A stretch of DNA of 34,230 nucleotides, from NCBI GenBank assembly GCA_017432405.1, contig JAFRJF010000219.1:1-34230 (forward strand), in the 5' to 3' direction. This stretch comes from Clostridia bacterium (GTDB lineage: Bacteria > Bacillota_A > Clostridia > Christensenellales > Aristaeellaceae). The notes beneath the pieces are model-generated. The model had not been told where the DNA came from. It ran no database searches and saw only the letters and a program-made list of their open reading frames with translations. The translations under genes and the position numbers were made by a program. This document shows, in pieces, positions 1 through 7,717 of the stretch (the stretch's first letter is position 1; every line of letters begins with the position of its first letter).

Positions 1-1
1 G

Positions 2-628
2 ACCGAGGCCGTGCGCCGCAAGCCCTACAGCGTGGTGCTGTTTGACGAGGTGGAGAAGGCCCATCCCAACGTGTTCATCATCGTGCTGCAGGTGCTGGAC
101 GACGGTAGGATCACCGATTCCCAGGGCCGGACGGTGGACTTCAAGAACACCATCATCATACTGACCAGCAACCTGGGCTCCCAGATCATCCAGCAGGGCA
201 TCGACGCCGACGGCCACCTGACCGACGAAGCCCGCAAGCAGACGGAGGCGCTTCTGAAGACCCATGTCAGGCCCGAGTGCCTGAAGCTGCTGGACGAGGT
301 TGTCATCTACACGCCGCTGACCCGCGACCAGATCGAGGCGATCCTGCCCCTGATGAGCCAGGGCCTCGACCGCCGGCTGGCGGACCGCCGCCTGACGGTG
401 CAGCTGACCCCCGCCGCCGAGCAGTGGGTGGTGGATAACGGCTATGACTCGGTATACGGCGCGCGCCCGCTGAAGCGCTTCATACAGCGCGCGGTGGAGA
501 CGCCCATTGCCCGGCTGCTGATCGAACGTGATCTGCCCGAGGACACCGCCATCATCGTGGACGTGGAAAACGACGAGGTGATGCTGAAGACCCGGGAGGC
601 GGCGCTGGAGGGCGAGGTCTCCGGATGA
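2..628 (+). CDS. clpB: ClpB-type AAA+ disaggregase, C-terminal part (5' end outside the window)
   Basis: The frame is open from base 2, so only the last 208 residues are present. They cover the second AAA+ module: Walker B (VVLFDEVEKAHPNVF), sensor 1 (IIILTSNLGS), the small C-terminal subdomain and the sensor 2 arginine (GARPLKR). The family threads aggregated proteins through a hexameric pore together with DnaK. The tail ends soon after the small domain, as in ClpB, and lacks a long extension. Two conserved positions look unusual. The usual RPEF(L/I)NRIDE is here RPECLKLLDE, so the residue aligned with the trans-acting arginine finger of the second ring is leucine (codon 287-289). The usual FN(I/V)LLQVLDDGR is FIIVLQVLDDGR. 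ClpB fits best; ClpC is the alternative. I infer altered ATPase coupling, but cannot show it. Confidence 0.9.
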   Translation, partial: TEAVRRKPYSVVLFDEVEKAHPNVFIIVLQVLDDGRITDSQGRTVDFKNTIIILTSNLGSQIIQQGIDADGHLTDEARKQTEALLKTHVRPECLKLLDEVVIYTPLTRDQIEAILPLMSQGLDRRLADRRLTVQLTPAAEQWVVDNGYDSVYGARPLKRFIQRAVETPIARLLIERDLPEDTAIIVDVENDEVMLKTREAALEGEVSG

Positions 629-677
629 AAAGACCCGTAGCGGCGCCTGTCAGGCGCTGCCAAATGATAAAATTAAT

Positions 678-705
678 AGCGGTTGGGATCATCCCAGCCG
701 CTTTT
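678..705. terminator. Bidirectional hairpin terminator between clpB and the GNAT gene
   Basis: AGCGGTTGGGA, a TCA loop and TCCCAGCCGCT form an 11-bp stem with one G-U pair at 678-702. It is followed by TTTT on the plus strand and by ATTAATTTT on the minus strand. It would end both clpB and the helicase-GNAT transcript. The loop contains the GNAT stop codon, so the 3' end of that gene lies inside the stem. A second GC stem (GCGGCGCC/GGCGCTGC, near 641-661) lies just upstream without a T tract. Confidence 0.7.
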
Positions 706-1210
706 CCATGCAAACCAGCATGACGTCGGGGATGCCGTTGAACACGGTGGGGATGATGCCGCTCTCGAGATAGCCTCGCCGGGCATACATCTTCCGGGCA
801 GTGGCGTTTTTTGCGTTGGTGTCGATGCGCAGCACTTTACAGCCATGATCCAGCGCGTATGCCTCGTAGAAGTCAAGAAACTGACGGGCGTGGCCCCGTC
901 CAAAGCACAGCGGGTCCACCGTCAGCGTATGCAGCACCATCACTTCGTCGTTTCGCGCGGGATATTTCCAATCCACCAGCGCGTAGTCGGGCACCTGGAT
1001 CCGGTTGATCCTTGCGGCAGCCACGACATGCCCGCCGTCCTCCAGCACGAACAGGTCGCCGGCGTCCAGGGCGATCCTGGCGGTGGCCTCGGTGGGGTAG
1101 ATGTCCTTCAGCCAGCCGGTGGAGAGCCGACCGGCAGCCTCGGCCTCGTGGATGCGCGCATAGATGCCCGCGATGGCCTCGATGTCGCGGTCGGTGGCTT
1201 TACGTATCAT
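689..1210 (-). CDS. GNAT-family N-acetyltransferase
   Basis: This 173-residue protein has the full length of a single GNAT domain, which moves an acetyl group from acetyl-CoA to an amine. Motif A is visible as LTVDPLCFGRGHARQFL around residues 96-112, with the CoA pyrophosphate-binding GRGHA at 104-108. The C-terminal NATARKMYARRGYLE (about 135-149) is the usual motif B strand-helix. The substrate cannot be read from the sequence. The ATG at 1210 has GGGAG about 9 bases upstream. The gene begins 17 bases after the helicase stop on the same strand, so the two are probably co-transcribed and share the hairpin at 678-702. Confidence 0.88.
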   Translation of the reverse strand: MIRKATDRDIEAIAGIYARIHEAEAAGRLSTGWLKDIYPTEATARIALDAGDLFVLEDGGHVVAAARINRIQVPDYALVDWKYPARNDEVMVLHTLTVDPLCFGRGHARQFLDFYEAYALDHGCKVLRIDTNAKNATARKMYARRGYLESGIIPTVFNGIPDVMLVCMEKRLG

Positions 1211-1227
1211 TTCGCGATCTCCCTTTT

Positions 1228-3207
1228 TCAGTGCCGATCCCTGCGCTTCGAACCGCGGTCGGCATTCTTGCGGTTGCCCCGGCGATCGTTTCGGCTGTCC
1301 CGTCGGTTGTGTCTGTCCGGACGTGCTGCCTGGTCCATGTTATGCCGGCCCTCCACTTCAAACCGACTGAGGTCGGATGGGTCCAGCAGCCGCGCCCTTG
1401 CGGCGGGCGACAGCTTGACCTTGCCACGGCGCTGGGACGCTTCCGCAGATTCTGTTGGATTGCTGTAATTGCTGGCGTTCCTCGCCGCGTCAAAGCGCTC
1501 CCTGCGGTTGAAGGGCCTGTCGGGGCGGCGCTCGCCACGGTTGACGGTGGAAGGCCTGGCGGCGGGCCGCTCGCTGCTCAGGCGGGCGCGCACAGGTATG
1601 CCGCAGATCGTCGCGCCCTGCATGGCCCGCTCGATGGCTGCGGCCCGCTCGGCGGGAACGCCCACCACAGTGCGCTCGTCGTAGATTTCGATCTTGCCGA
1701 TCTCGCTGCCCCGCACGTTCGCCCGTCCCGCGATGGCGCTGACGATGTGATTCGGAGCCACCTTCTGCCTGCGTCCGATGGAAAGAAACAGCTTTCGATA
1801 TAACCGACCGTCTTCTGCTTTGCGGTCCAGCTCGATGTCCACAAGGCCGGCGTCGTCCCGCCTGAAGCACAGCTGCATCGCGGCGGAGGCGATCAGGGCG
1901 GGCTCGTGTCCCTCGGCCATCAGCTTGCCGACCATGGTCTTGAATTCCATCGGTATCTCATCGGACAGGGCGGCGCGCACCTGCTCCAGGCTCTTCTCGT
2001 TCTGGAGCCTGCGGATGGAGGCAACGGTGGGAATCGGTATCTCTTCGATGTCGGATTTCGTAAACCGACCGATGTCCCGTATCCCGAAGAACTGCCGACG
2101 TCCGCTGCACAGGGTGATGGCGGTGCCCGCCTTGCCGGCGCGGCCCGTGCGCCCGATGCGGTGGACGTAGATCTCGCTGTTCTGGGGCAGGTCGTAGTTG
2201 ATGACGTAGTCGATGTCGTTGACGTCGATGCCCCGGGCGGCGACGTCCGTGGCCACGAGTATCGGTATCCGGGCGGATTTGAAGCCCTCCATGACCCGTG
2301 TGCGCTGGGACTGGTTCATGTCGCCGTGGATGCCCTCGCAGGTGAAGCCGCTCTTGTTCAGGTAGGCGGAGACCTCGTCCACCATCAGCTTGGTGTTGCA
2401 AAAGATCATCGTGCGCACAGGCTCCCGGCTGCGAAGAAGCAGGTTTAGCGCGTCCAGCTTGCGCCCCATGGGCACCTCCATGTACTGCTGGGTGATGGCG
2501 TCAAGCGTCACCTGGGCCGCGTTGATTTCGATGAGCTGGGGGTCCCGCATGAACTGGCTGGTCAGTTCCAGTATGGGGTCGGGCATCGTGGCGGAGAACA
2601 GCACGGTCTGGTGCGCCTCGGGCACGTCCTTCAGTATGGTCTCGATGTCCTCCCGGAAGCCCATGCTCAGCATCTCGTCAGCCTCGTCCAGCACCACCAG
2701 CTTCACGTTGGCCAGGGACAGCGTGCCACGGCGCATGTGGTCCATCACGCGCCCCGGCGTGCCGATGACCAGGTTGGCCCGCTTGAGCCGGTAGATCTGC
2801 CGGTCCATCGCCGCGCCCCCGTAGACGTCCACCGGCCACACGTTCAGCGTGAAGCGCAGCAGCTTCTTGATCTCCTCGCAGCCCTGCTGGGCCAGCTCCC
2901 GGGTGGGACAGAGGATCAGCACCTGCACCGTTGGCTCGGCCTCGTCCCGGTCGATCAGCTCCACGGCGGGTATGGCAAAGGCCATGGTCTTGCCCGTGCC
3001 TGTCTGGGAGCGGCCGATGATGTCCGCGCCGCTGCGCAGCAGGGGGATGGCCTGGCGCTGGATGTCGGTGGGCTCGGTGAAGCCCATGGCCTCCACGGCC
3101 CTGCGCAGCTCCGGCGCCAGCGCCAGCGCGTCAAAGCCGCTTTCGACGGGCGTATCGCCGCAGACTTCGGTCTGTATTTCGCTGTTGGGTGTATTGATTT
3201 CGTCCAT
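1228..3207 (-). CDS. DEAD-box ATP-dependent RNA helicase (CsdA/DeaD type)
   Basis: The protein has 659 residues and all helicase motifs: Q motif near 43-56, Walker A SQTGTGKT 67-74, PTRELAQQ 101-108, TPGRV 150-154, DEAD 174-177, SAT 205-207, VATDVAARGID 318-328 and HRIGRTGR 349-356. Residues about 470-545 resemble the DbpA-type RNA-binding domain (FLSIGRRQKV, then GKIEIYDERTVVGVP). The last 100 residues form a basic Arg/Asn/Asp-rich tail. Such proteins unwind short RNA duplexes in ribosome assembly, RNA decay and cold adaptation. The ATG at 3207 was chosen because the frame further upstream runs through the asd terminator and into asd. Its ribosome site is poor: AAAGGGG lies about 23 bases upstream. 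GNAT follows 17 bases downstream. Confidence 0.93.
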   Translation of the reverse strand: MDEINTPNSEIQTEVCGDTPVESGFDALALAPELRRAVEAMGFTEPTDIQRQAIPLLRSGADIIGRSQTGTGKTMAFAIPAVELIDRDEAEPTVQVLILCPTRELAQQGCEEIKKLLRFTLNVWPVDVYGGAAMDRQIYRLKRANLVIGTPGRVMDHMRRGTLSLANVKLVVLDEADEMLSMGFREDIETILKDVPEAHQTVLFSATMPDPILELTSQFMRDPQLIEINAAQVTLDAITQQYMEVPMGRKLDALNLLLRSREPVRTMIFCNTKLMVDEVSAYLNKSGFTCEGIHGDMNQSQRTRVMEGFKSARIPILVATDVAARGIDVNDIDYVINYDLPQNSEIYVHRIGRTGRAGKAGTAITLCSGRRQFFGIRDIGRFTKSDIEEIPIPTVASIRRLQNEKSLEQVRAALSDEIPMEFKTMVGKLMAEGHEPALIASAAMQLCFRRDDAGLVDIELDRKAEDGRLYRKLFLSIGRRQKVAPNHIVSAIAGRANVRGSEIGKIEIYDERTVVGVPAERAAAIERAMQGATICGIPVRARLSSERPAARPSTVNRGERRPDRPFNRRERFDAARNASNYSNPTESAEASQRRGKVKLSPAARARLLDPSDLSRFEVEGRHNMDQAARPDRHNRRDSRNDRRGNRKNADRGSKRRDRH

Positions 3208-3244
3208 AAACCGTGCCGCGACGCCGCGGCCCCTTTCGATAAGT

Positions 3245-3273
3245 TCTATACTGCCATTGTAGGGCCAAAGCAA
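3245..3273 (-). promoter_or_regulatory. Possible promoter of the helicase-GNAT operon
   Basis: On the minus strand TTGCTT (3273-3268) and TATAGA (3250-3245) are separated by 17 bases, directly after the asd terminator and about 40 bases before the helicase start. The -35 box matches the consensus weakly. TACAAT at 3260-3255 is an alternative -10 box without a good -35 partner. Confidence 0.4.
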
Positions 3274-3297
3274 AGCCCCTGCCACGAGGCAGGGGTT
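3266..3297 (-). terminator. Intrinsic terminator of hom-asd
   Basis: On the minus strand CCCCTGCC, a TCGT loop and GGCAGGGG make a perfect 8-bp stem (3295-3276), followed by CTTTGCTTT. It lies about 30 bases past the asd stop and just before the helicase promoter region. Confidence 0.75.
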
Positions 3298-3326
3298 AAT
3301 TCGGGGTTTTGTTTGTGGTTTTGCGC

Positions 3327-4328
3327 TCACTTCAACAGCAGCTCCGCGATCTGGATGGCGTTGGTGGCCGCGCCCTTGCGGATCTGGTCGCCGCAGCACC
3401 ACAGGCTCAGGCCCTTCTCGTCGGTCAGGTCGTCGCGGATGCGGCCCACGAACACGATGTCCTGGTCGCTGGTGTCCAGCGGCATCGGATAGACCTTGTT
3501 GTCCAGGTCATCGCACAGCTTGCAGCCGGGAGCCTGGGCGATGGCGGCGCGGGCTTCCTCGACGCTGATCTTGCGCTCGGTGCGCAGGGTCACGCTGATG
3601 GAATGGCTGCGCAGCACGGGCACGCGCACGCAGGTGCAGGTGACCATCAGCTCGGGCAGGTGCATGATCTTGCGGCCCTCGTTCTGCATCTTCATCTCCT
3701 CGGAGGTATAGCCGTTGCCGCTGTCGCCGCCGATCTGGGGAATCACGTTGAAGGCGATCTGCCAGGGGAAGACCTTCGCCGTCAGGGGCTTGCCCGCGGC
3801 ATAGTCCCGGGCCTGCTGCTCCAGCTCGGCAAGGCCCTCCGCGCCAGCGCCGGAGACGGCCTGGTAGGTGCTGGCCACCATGGTCTGGATCGGGGAGAGG
3901 CGGTTCAGCGCGGCGATGGCGGTCATCGTGATGATGGTGGAGCAGTTGGGGTTTGAGATGATGCCGTGGTGCTTTTGCGCGTCCTCGGGGTTGATTTCCG
4001 GCACCACCAGCGGCACGCTGTCGTCCATGCGGAAGGCGCTGGAATTGTCCACGAAGACCGCGCCGGCCTTCACGATGGCCGGGGCAAATCGCTTGGCCAG
4101 GGGGTTCTGGGCCGCACCCAGCACGATGTCCATGCCCTCGAAGGCCTGGTCGGTGGCCTCCTCGACGACGACCTCGCCGTCCCCGAAGGGCAGCTTCTTG
4201 CCCGCGCTGCGGGCGCTGGCCAACGCCTTCAGCGTGTTGATGGGGAATTTGCGCTCCCAAAGGACCTTCAGCATCTCGCGGCCCACGGCGCCTGTGGCGC
4301 CCAGTATGGCGACATTGACCTTTTTCAT
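3327..4328 (-). CDS. asd: Aspartate-semialdehyde dehydrogenase
   Basis: Reduces aspartyl 4-phosphate to aspartate semialdehyde with NADPH, the branch point to lysine, diaminopimelate, threonine and methionine. At 333 residues it has normal length. The Rossmann motif GATGAVG is at 10-16. The catalytic cysteine is C129 in NPNCSTI, the substrate region is YQAVSGAGAEG at 155-165, and the catalytic histidine is H242 in RVPVLRSHS. The ATG at 4328 has an AGCAGG-type site about 9 bases upstream. It follows hom by 35 bases on the same strand and has a terminator behind it, so hom-asd is a two-gene operon. Confidence 0.96.
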   Translation of the reverse strand: MKKVNVAILGATGAVGREMLKVLWERKFPINTLKALASARSAGKKLPFGDGEVVVEEATDQAFEGMDIVLGAAQNPLAKRFAPAIVKAGAVFVDNSSAFRMDDSVPLVVPEINPEDAQKHHGIISNPNCSTIITMTAIAALNRLSPIQTMVASTYQAVSGAGAEGLAELEQQARDYAAGKPLTAKVFPWQIAFNVIPQIGGDSGNGYTSEEMKMQNEGRKIMHLPELMVTCTCVRVPVLRSHSISVTLRTERKISVEEARAAIAQAPGCKLCDDLDNKVYPMPLDTSDQDIVFVGRIRDDLTDEKGLSLWCCGDQIRKGAATNAIQIAELLLK

Positions 4329-4363
4329 ATCAAATACCTGCTTTCTGCGTGTTGATTGACGTT

Positions 4364-5503
4364 TTATTCCTGTATGCCCGCGAAGAACAGACCAGGGTCT
4401 ACTCCCCTCAGCTTCGCTGCCATGTCGTGCATCGCGCGAACGCTGACGGGCTCGGTGACATACGCGCCGTCGCCCAGGGGCCTTGCGGGAATCTCCAGCG
4501 CGGCGGTGGTGCGCACGTAGTAGGGATGGACGGCGACACCGTTGTCCACCTCGGCATAGCCCTGCGGGATGGGATTGAGCCTGGGCGACACGCCGTCCAG
4601 TATGTCCCGAAGGCCCAGCTCCACGGCGAAGGCGGTGGGGTCCTTGCCCGCGCCCTGGCCCTGGAAGGTGTGCACGCCGAAGTATTCGCCGGTGACGGAG
4701 ATGGTGTTGTTGTTCAGGTGGACGGCGGCCTCGGTGGCATCGGAAGCGACCAAAGTCGGCTCCACATAGGCGCTGACCGTGCCGTCGGCGTTCAGTTCGG
4801 AGCTGGCGATCAGGCGGCAGACTTTATCCAGCTCCTTGAAGTGTATGATGTCCGCGCCGGTGATGTGACGGATACCCTCGGTATCCACGTTTTCGGGGCG
4901 CACATAGCGCTGGTAGGCCACGGCGCTGGCGATGCTGATCTTGCACTGGGCGTCGATGCCGTCGATGTCGGCGGCGGGGTTGGCCTCGGCGTAGCCCTCC
5001 CTCTGGGCCTCGGCCAGCACGTCCTCAAAGCCCCGGCCCTCCCGCTGCATGATGTCCAGGATCAGGTTCGTGGTGCCGTTGACGATGCCCCAGACGGCGG
5101 TCAGCCTGTCGGCGCTGCGGTAGCGCATCAGGTTGTACAGGAAGGGGATGCTGCCGCCGACGCTGGCGTCGTAGCGGTAGTGGACGCCCATGTCACGGGC
5201 GAGGGTCAGGATCTCCTCCATGTGATGGGAGAGCATCAGCTTGTTGGCGGAGACCACGTTCTTGCCCGCCTTCAGCGCCTGTACCGTGAAGGTGTGGGCG
5301 GGCTCCATGCCGCCGATCAGCTCGATGACCGTATCGATCTGCGGATCGTTCAGTATCTCAGTGTAGTCGGAGGTCTCCAGGTGCTCCAGCCCCGGATGCC
5401 GCAGCAGCTCGAGGATGCGCACGACGTGGATGTCGTCGCGCTTGAGCAGGTGTTCGTAAATGCCGGAGCCGATCGTTCCGAGGCCCAACAGTCCGATATT
5501 CAA
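4364..5503 (-). CDS. hom: Homoserine dehydrogenase without an ACT domain
   Basis: Reduces aspartate semialdehyde to homoserine. The NAD(P) motif GLLGLGTIGSG is at the N-terminus. The active-site stretches KNVVSANKLML, YDASVGGSIP and NGTTNLILD are intact, as is the EANPAADIDGIDA region. About 379 residues are present, against roughly 430 for enzymes with a C-terminal ACT domain. The protein stops soon after the catalytic domain, so allosteric threonine control through ACT is probably absent. No ATG is available at the start. The TTG at 5503 lies 9 bases after AAAGGGG and gives MNIGLLGLG; the TTGs at 5512 and 5509 are in the same frame but too close to that site. Divergent from thrC and first gene of hom-asd. 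Confidence 0.95.
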   Translation of the reverse strand: MNIGLLGLGTIGSGIYEHLLKRDDIHVVRILELLRHPGLEHLETSDYTEILNDPQIDTVIELIGGMEPAHTFTVQALKAGKNVVSANKLMLSHHMEEILTLARDMGVHYRYDASVGGSIPFLYNLMRYRSADRLTAVWGIVNGTTNLILDIMQREGRGFEDVLAEAQREGYAEANPAADIDGIDAQCKISIASAVAYQRYVRPENVDTEGIRHITGADIIHFKELDKVCRLIASSELNADGTVSAYVEPTLVASDATEAAVHLNNNTISVTGEYFGVHTFQGQGAGKDPTAFAVELGLRDILDGVSPRLNPIPQGYAEVDNGVAVHPYYVRTTAALEIPARPLGDGAYVTEPVSVRAMHDMAAKLRGVDPGLFFAGIQE

Positions 5504-5532
5504 AAACAACAACCCCTTTGTGTCCTTCGTGC

Positions 5533-5546
5533 AAACACACGTGTTT
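5533..5546. repeat. Inverted repeat at the hom transcription start (possible operator)
   Basis: On the minus strand AAACAC-GT-GTGTTT is a perfect inverted repeat. It falls about +7 to +20 relative to the start expected from the hom -10 box, a position suited to repressor binding. No regulator can be named. Confidence 0.35.
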
Positions 5547-5559
5547 TTATGTTGGAAAC

Positions 5560-5588
5560 ACTATAGCACAACGGACGGGATTTGTCAA
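5560..5588 (-). promoter_or_regulatory. Sigma-A promoter of hom-asd
   Basis: On the minus strand TTGACA (5588-5583) and TATAGT (5565-5560) are separated by exactly 17 bases. The -35 box is perfect and the -10 box matches 5 of 6. The leader to the TTG start at 5503 would be about 50 nucleotides. Confidence 0.85.
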
Positions 5589-5652
5589 AGCATGAGACCA
5601 CCTGTTTTCAGCCTCTTAACGTAGATAAACGGATTGCGGGAAAAAACAGCTA

Positions 5653-5681
5653 TTGCATTTTCATCCAAAAGAAGTTATGAT
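5653..5681 (+). promoter_or_regulatory. Sigma-A promoter of thrC
   Basis: TTGCAT (5653-5658) and TATGAT (5676-5681) have a 17-base spacer. The start codon is 35 bases downstream, behind a GTGAGG ribosome site. The promoter diverges from that of hom, with about 65 bases between the two -35 boxes. Confidence 0.8.
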
Positions 5682-5715
5682 AGATAAAACCATCGCAAAG
5701 TGAGGTCAAATCGCC

Positions 5716-7194
5716 ATGATTCTGTACAGCACCCGATCCAGCCGGCATACCGCGTCCTCCACCCAGGCCGTATTGAAGGGCATCGCGCCAGACGGCGGCC
5801 TGTACACCCCGATCAGCTTTTCCGACCTGAAGATAGACGTGGGCAGCCTGCTGAACATGAGCGCCGTGGAGATATCCGCCGAGGTCATCGGCAGGCTTCT
5901 GGACGACTTTACCCGGGATGAGATGCGTTCGCTGATCGAAGCGGCCTATGCCGGCAAGTTCGAGACGCAGGATCTCACCCCTGTGGAAAAGGTGGGCCAG
6001 GACTTCGTGCTCGAGCTGTTCCGCGGTCCCACATCGGCCTTCAAGGACGTGGCGCTGTCCGTGCTGCCCCGGCTGATCACCGCCGCCAAGGCGAAGCTGG
6101 GCGTGGACGAGGAGATCGTGATCCTCACCGCCACCAGCGGCGACACCGGCAAGGCGGCGCTGGAGGGCTTCCACGACGTCGAGGGCACCCGGATCGTGGT
6201 GTTCTATCCCGACGGCGGCGTCAGCGACGTGCAGAAGGCCCAGATGGTCACCCAGGCCGGCGGCAACGTGGGCGTTTGCGCGGTCAGGGGCAACTTCGAC
6301 GACGCCCAGACCGGCGTGAAGAACATATTCGCCGACGACGAGCAGAACCGCTGGGCGGCGAGCGCCGGCGCCCGGCTTTCCAGCGCAAATTCCATCAACA
6401 TCGGGCGACTTGCCCCCCAGGTGGCCTACTATTTCAAGGCCTATTGTGACCTGGTGCTGCGGGGGGAGATCCGGCTGGGCGAGCCGGTGAACTTCATCGT
6501 GCCCACGGGCAACTTCGGCGACATACTGGCCGGGGAATACGCCCGGCGGATGGGGCTGCCGGTGGCCAAGCTGGTGTGCGCCTCCAACGCCAACAACGTG
6601 CTGACCGACTTCATCAACACCGGCGTGTACGACCGCCGCAGGGAATTCTACAGGACCGCTTCCCCGTCCATGGACATCCTGGTGTCCAGCAACCTGGAGC
6701 GCTACCTGTTCCTGGCCAGCGGCTGCGATTTCGACCTGGTTTCAAAGCTGATGTCCCAGCTGAAGGATGAAGGCGTATATACCGCGCCCCAGTCGCTGAT
6801 GGACGAGATGCGCGAGCACTTCTGGGCCGGCTGCGCCGACGACGCGCGGGCACTGGCGGCCATCGGCGAGGTCTGGCGCAGGCACGGCTACCTGATGGAT
6901 ACCCACACCGCCGTGGCCTGGGCCGTGATGGAGGACTTCAAGGTCCAGGTGGACAACGGCTGGGCGAACGTGGTGCTGTCCACCGCCTCGCCCTACAAGT
7001 TCAGCCGGGACGTACTCTCCGCCATCTGCGACGAAAAGCCCGAAAGCGGCTTCGGCGCGATGGACCTGCTGCATGAGATCACAAAGGTGCCGGTGCCCGC
7101 GCCCCTGGCGGCGCTCAGGGACATGGCCCCGCGGTTCAACGACTGCGTGGACAGGACCGACATGCTGGATTACGTCAAAAAAGCCCTCCGATGA
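5716..7194 (+). CDS. thrC: Threonine synthase
   Basis: A pyridoxal-phosphate enzyme that converts O-phosphohomoserine to threonine. The length of 492 residues fits the long ThrC class. The N-terminal YSTRSSRHTASSTQAVLKGIAPDGGLY is typical of that class. The cofactor lysine is K110 in SAFKDVAL, and the phosphate-binding loop is in TATSGDTGKAAL. The GNFGDILAG stretch lies mid-protein. The ATG at 5716 follows GTGAGG by about 10 bases. It completes the route from aspartate semialdehyde together with the divergent hom. Homoserine kinase is not in the window. Confidence 0.96.
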   Translation: MILYSTRSSRHTASSTQAVLKGIAPDGGLYTPISFSDLKIDVGSLLNMSAVEISAEVIGRLLDDFTRDEMRSLIEAAYAGKFETQDLTPVEKVGQDFVLELFRGPTSAFKDVALSVLPRLITAAKAKLGVDEEIVILTATSGDTGKAALEGFHDVEGTRIVVFYPDGGVSDVQKAQMVTQAGGNVGVCAVRGNFDDAQTGVKNIFADDEQNRWAASAGARLSSANSINIGRLAPQVAYYFKAYCDLVLRGEIRLGEPVNFIVPTGNFGDILAGEYARRMGLPVAKLVCASNANNVLTDFINTGVYDRRREFYRTASPSMDILVSSNLERYLFLASGCDFDLVSKLMSQLKDEGVYTAPQSLMDEMREHFWAGCADDARALAAIGEVWRRHGYLMDTHTAVAWAVMEDFKVQVDNGWANVVLSTASPYKFSRDVLSAICDEKPESGFGAMDLLHEITKVPVPAPLAALRDMAPRFNDCVDRTDMLDYVKKALR

Positions 7195-7230
7195 CAAAGC
7201 CGCGGGCTTTCCCGCCCGGCGGCATGAACC

Positions 7231-7283
7231 ACCCCTCCGACGCATATCATCCGATGATCGATTGCGGACAGGAGGGGTTTTTT
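7231..7283 (+). promoter_or_regulatory. Hairpin that pairs the sipL ribosome site, with a U6 tail
   Basis: ACCCCTCC (7231-7238) pairs perfectly with GGAGGGGT (7271-7278), which contains the sipL Shine-Dalgarno sequence. TTTTTT (7278-7283) follows and then the ATG. The 32-base loop contains a small ATCAT-CCG-ATGAT hairpin. The element could be the thrC terminator, a translational block on sipL, or both. Just upstream, AAAGCC-GCG-GGCTTT (7196-7210) is another short hairpin. Confidence 0.5.
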
Positions 7284-7703
7284 ATGGCGCTGCAAACGCA
7301 GGTGCAGACCTTTGAGGCAGAAAAACTGATCGGGGCGCGGCGGGCCCAGGTGCTGGTGCGCGCGGAGGCGCTGGTGCCCGGCGCGGGGCGGGACGCCATC
7401 GAGCCGCTGCTGGCGGACGCCGGCTTGTTCGTCAGCGAGGTGGACGTCCAGGCGGACCGGGTGGTGCTGGAGGGCAGCGTCGCCTGCCAGGCCGTCTACC
7501 GGCAGGGCGAGGAGAGCGCGCTGCGGGCGCTGACGGCCCAGGCTGCGCTGAACCACGTGCTGGACATGCCGGGCGTCCAGCCGGGCATGCTCTGCCGCGC
7601 CAGGGGCGAGGTCAACCACGTGGACGCCCGCTATGAAAACGGGCACATGGTGTTCCAGGTGACCTGTGACTTGAACGTACAGGTCTCAGCCTGTCGCCGG
7701 TAG
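7284..7703 (+). CDS. sipL: SipL-like spore protein, N-terminal part (frameshifted)
   Basis: The ATG at 7284 is 6 bases after GGAGGGG. The 139 codons hold one SPOCS (DUF3794) module: EVDVQADRVVLEGSVACQAVY, then a region ending in GEVNHVDARYENGHMVFQVTCDLNVQV. The frame then runs into TAG at 7701. The next frame (-1) continues with SLSPVEVISAVEGAQG and two more SPOCS modules, so about one base appears to be missing near 7680-7695. In Clostridioides difficile SipL, SPOCS modules and a LysM domain link the spore coat base protein SpoIVA to the forespore. A sequencing error, a real mutation, or two separately translated pieces are all possible. I see no classic slippery heptamer. Confidence 0.7.
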   Translation: MALQTQVQTFEAEKLIGARRAQVLVRAEALVPGAGRDAIEPLLADAGLFVSEVDVQADRVVLEGSVACQAVYRQGEESALRALTAQAALNHVLDMPGVQPGMLCRARGEVNHVDARYENGHMVFQVTCDLNVQVSACRR

Positions 7704-7717
7704 AGGTCATCAGCGCC

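Noticed and set aside
3208..3402. N-terminal extension of the helicase frame
   Set aside because: It runs through the asd terminator, the helicase promoter region and into asd; the sequence is not helicase-like.
7660..7703. Programmed -1 frameshift in sipL
   Set aside because: No X-XXY-YYZ slippery heptamer or clear downstream stimulatory hairpin is visible; a base loss or reinitiation explains it more simply.
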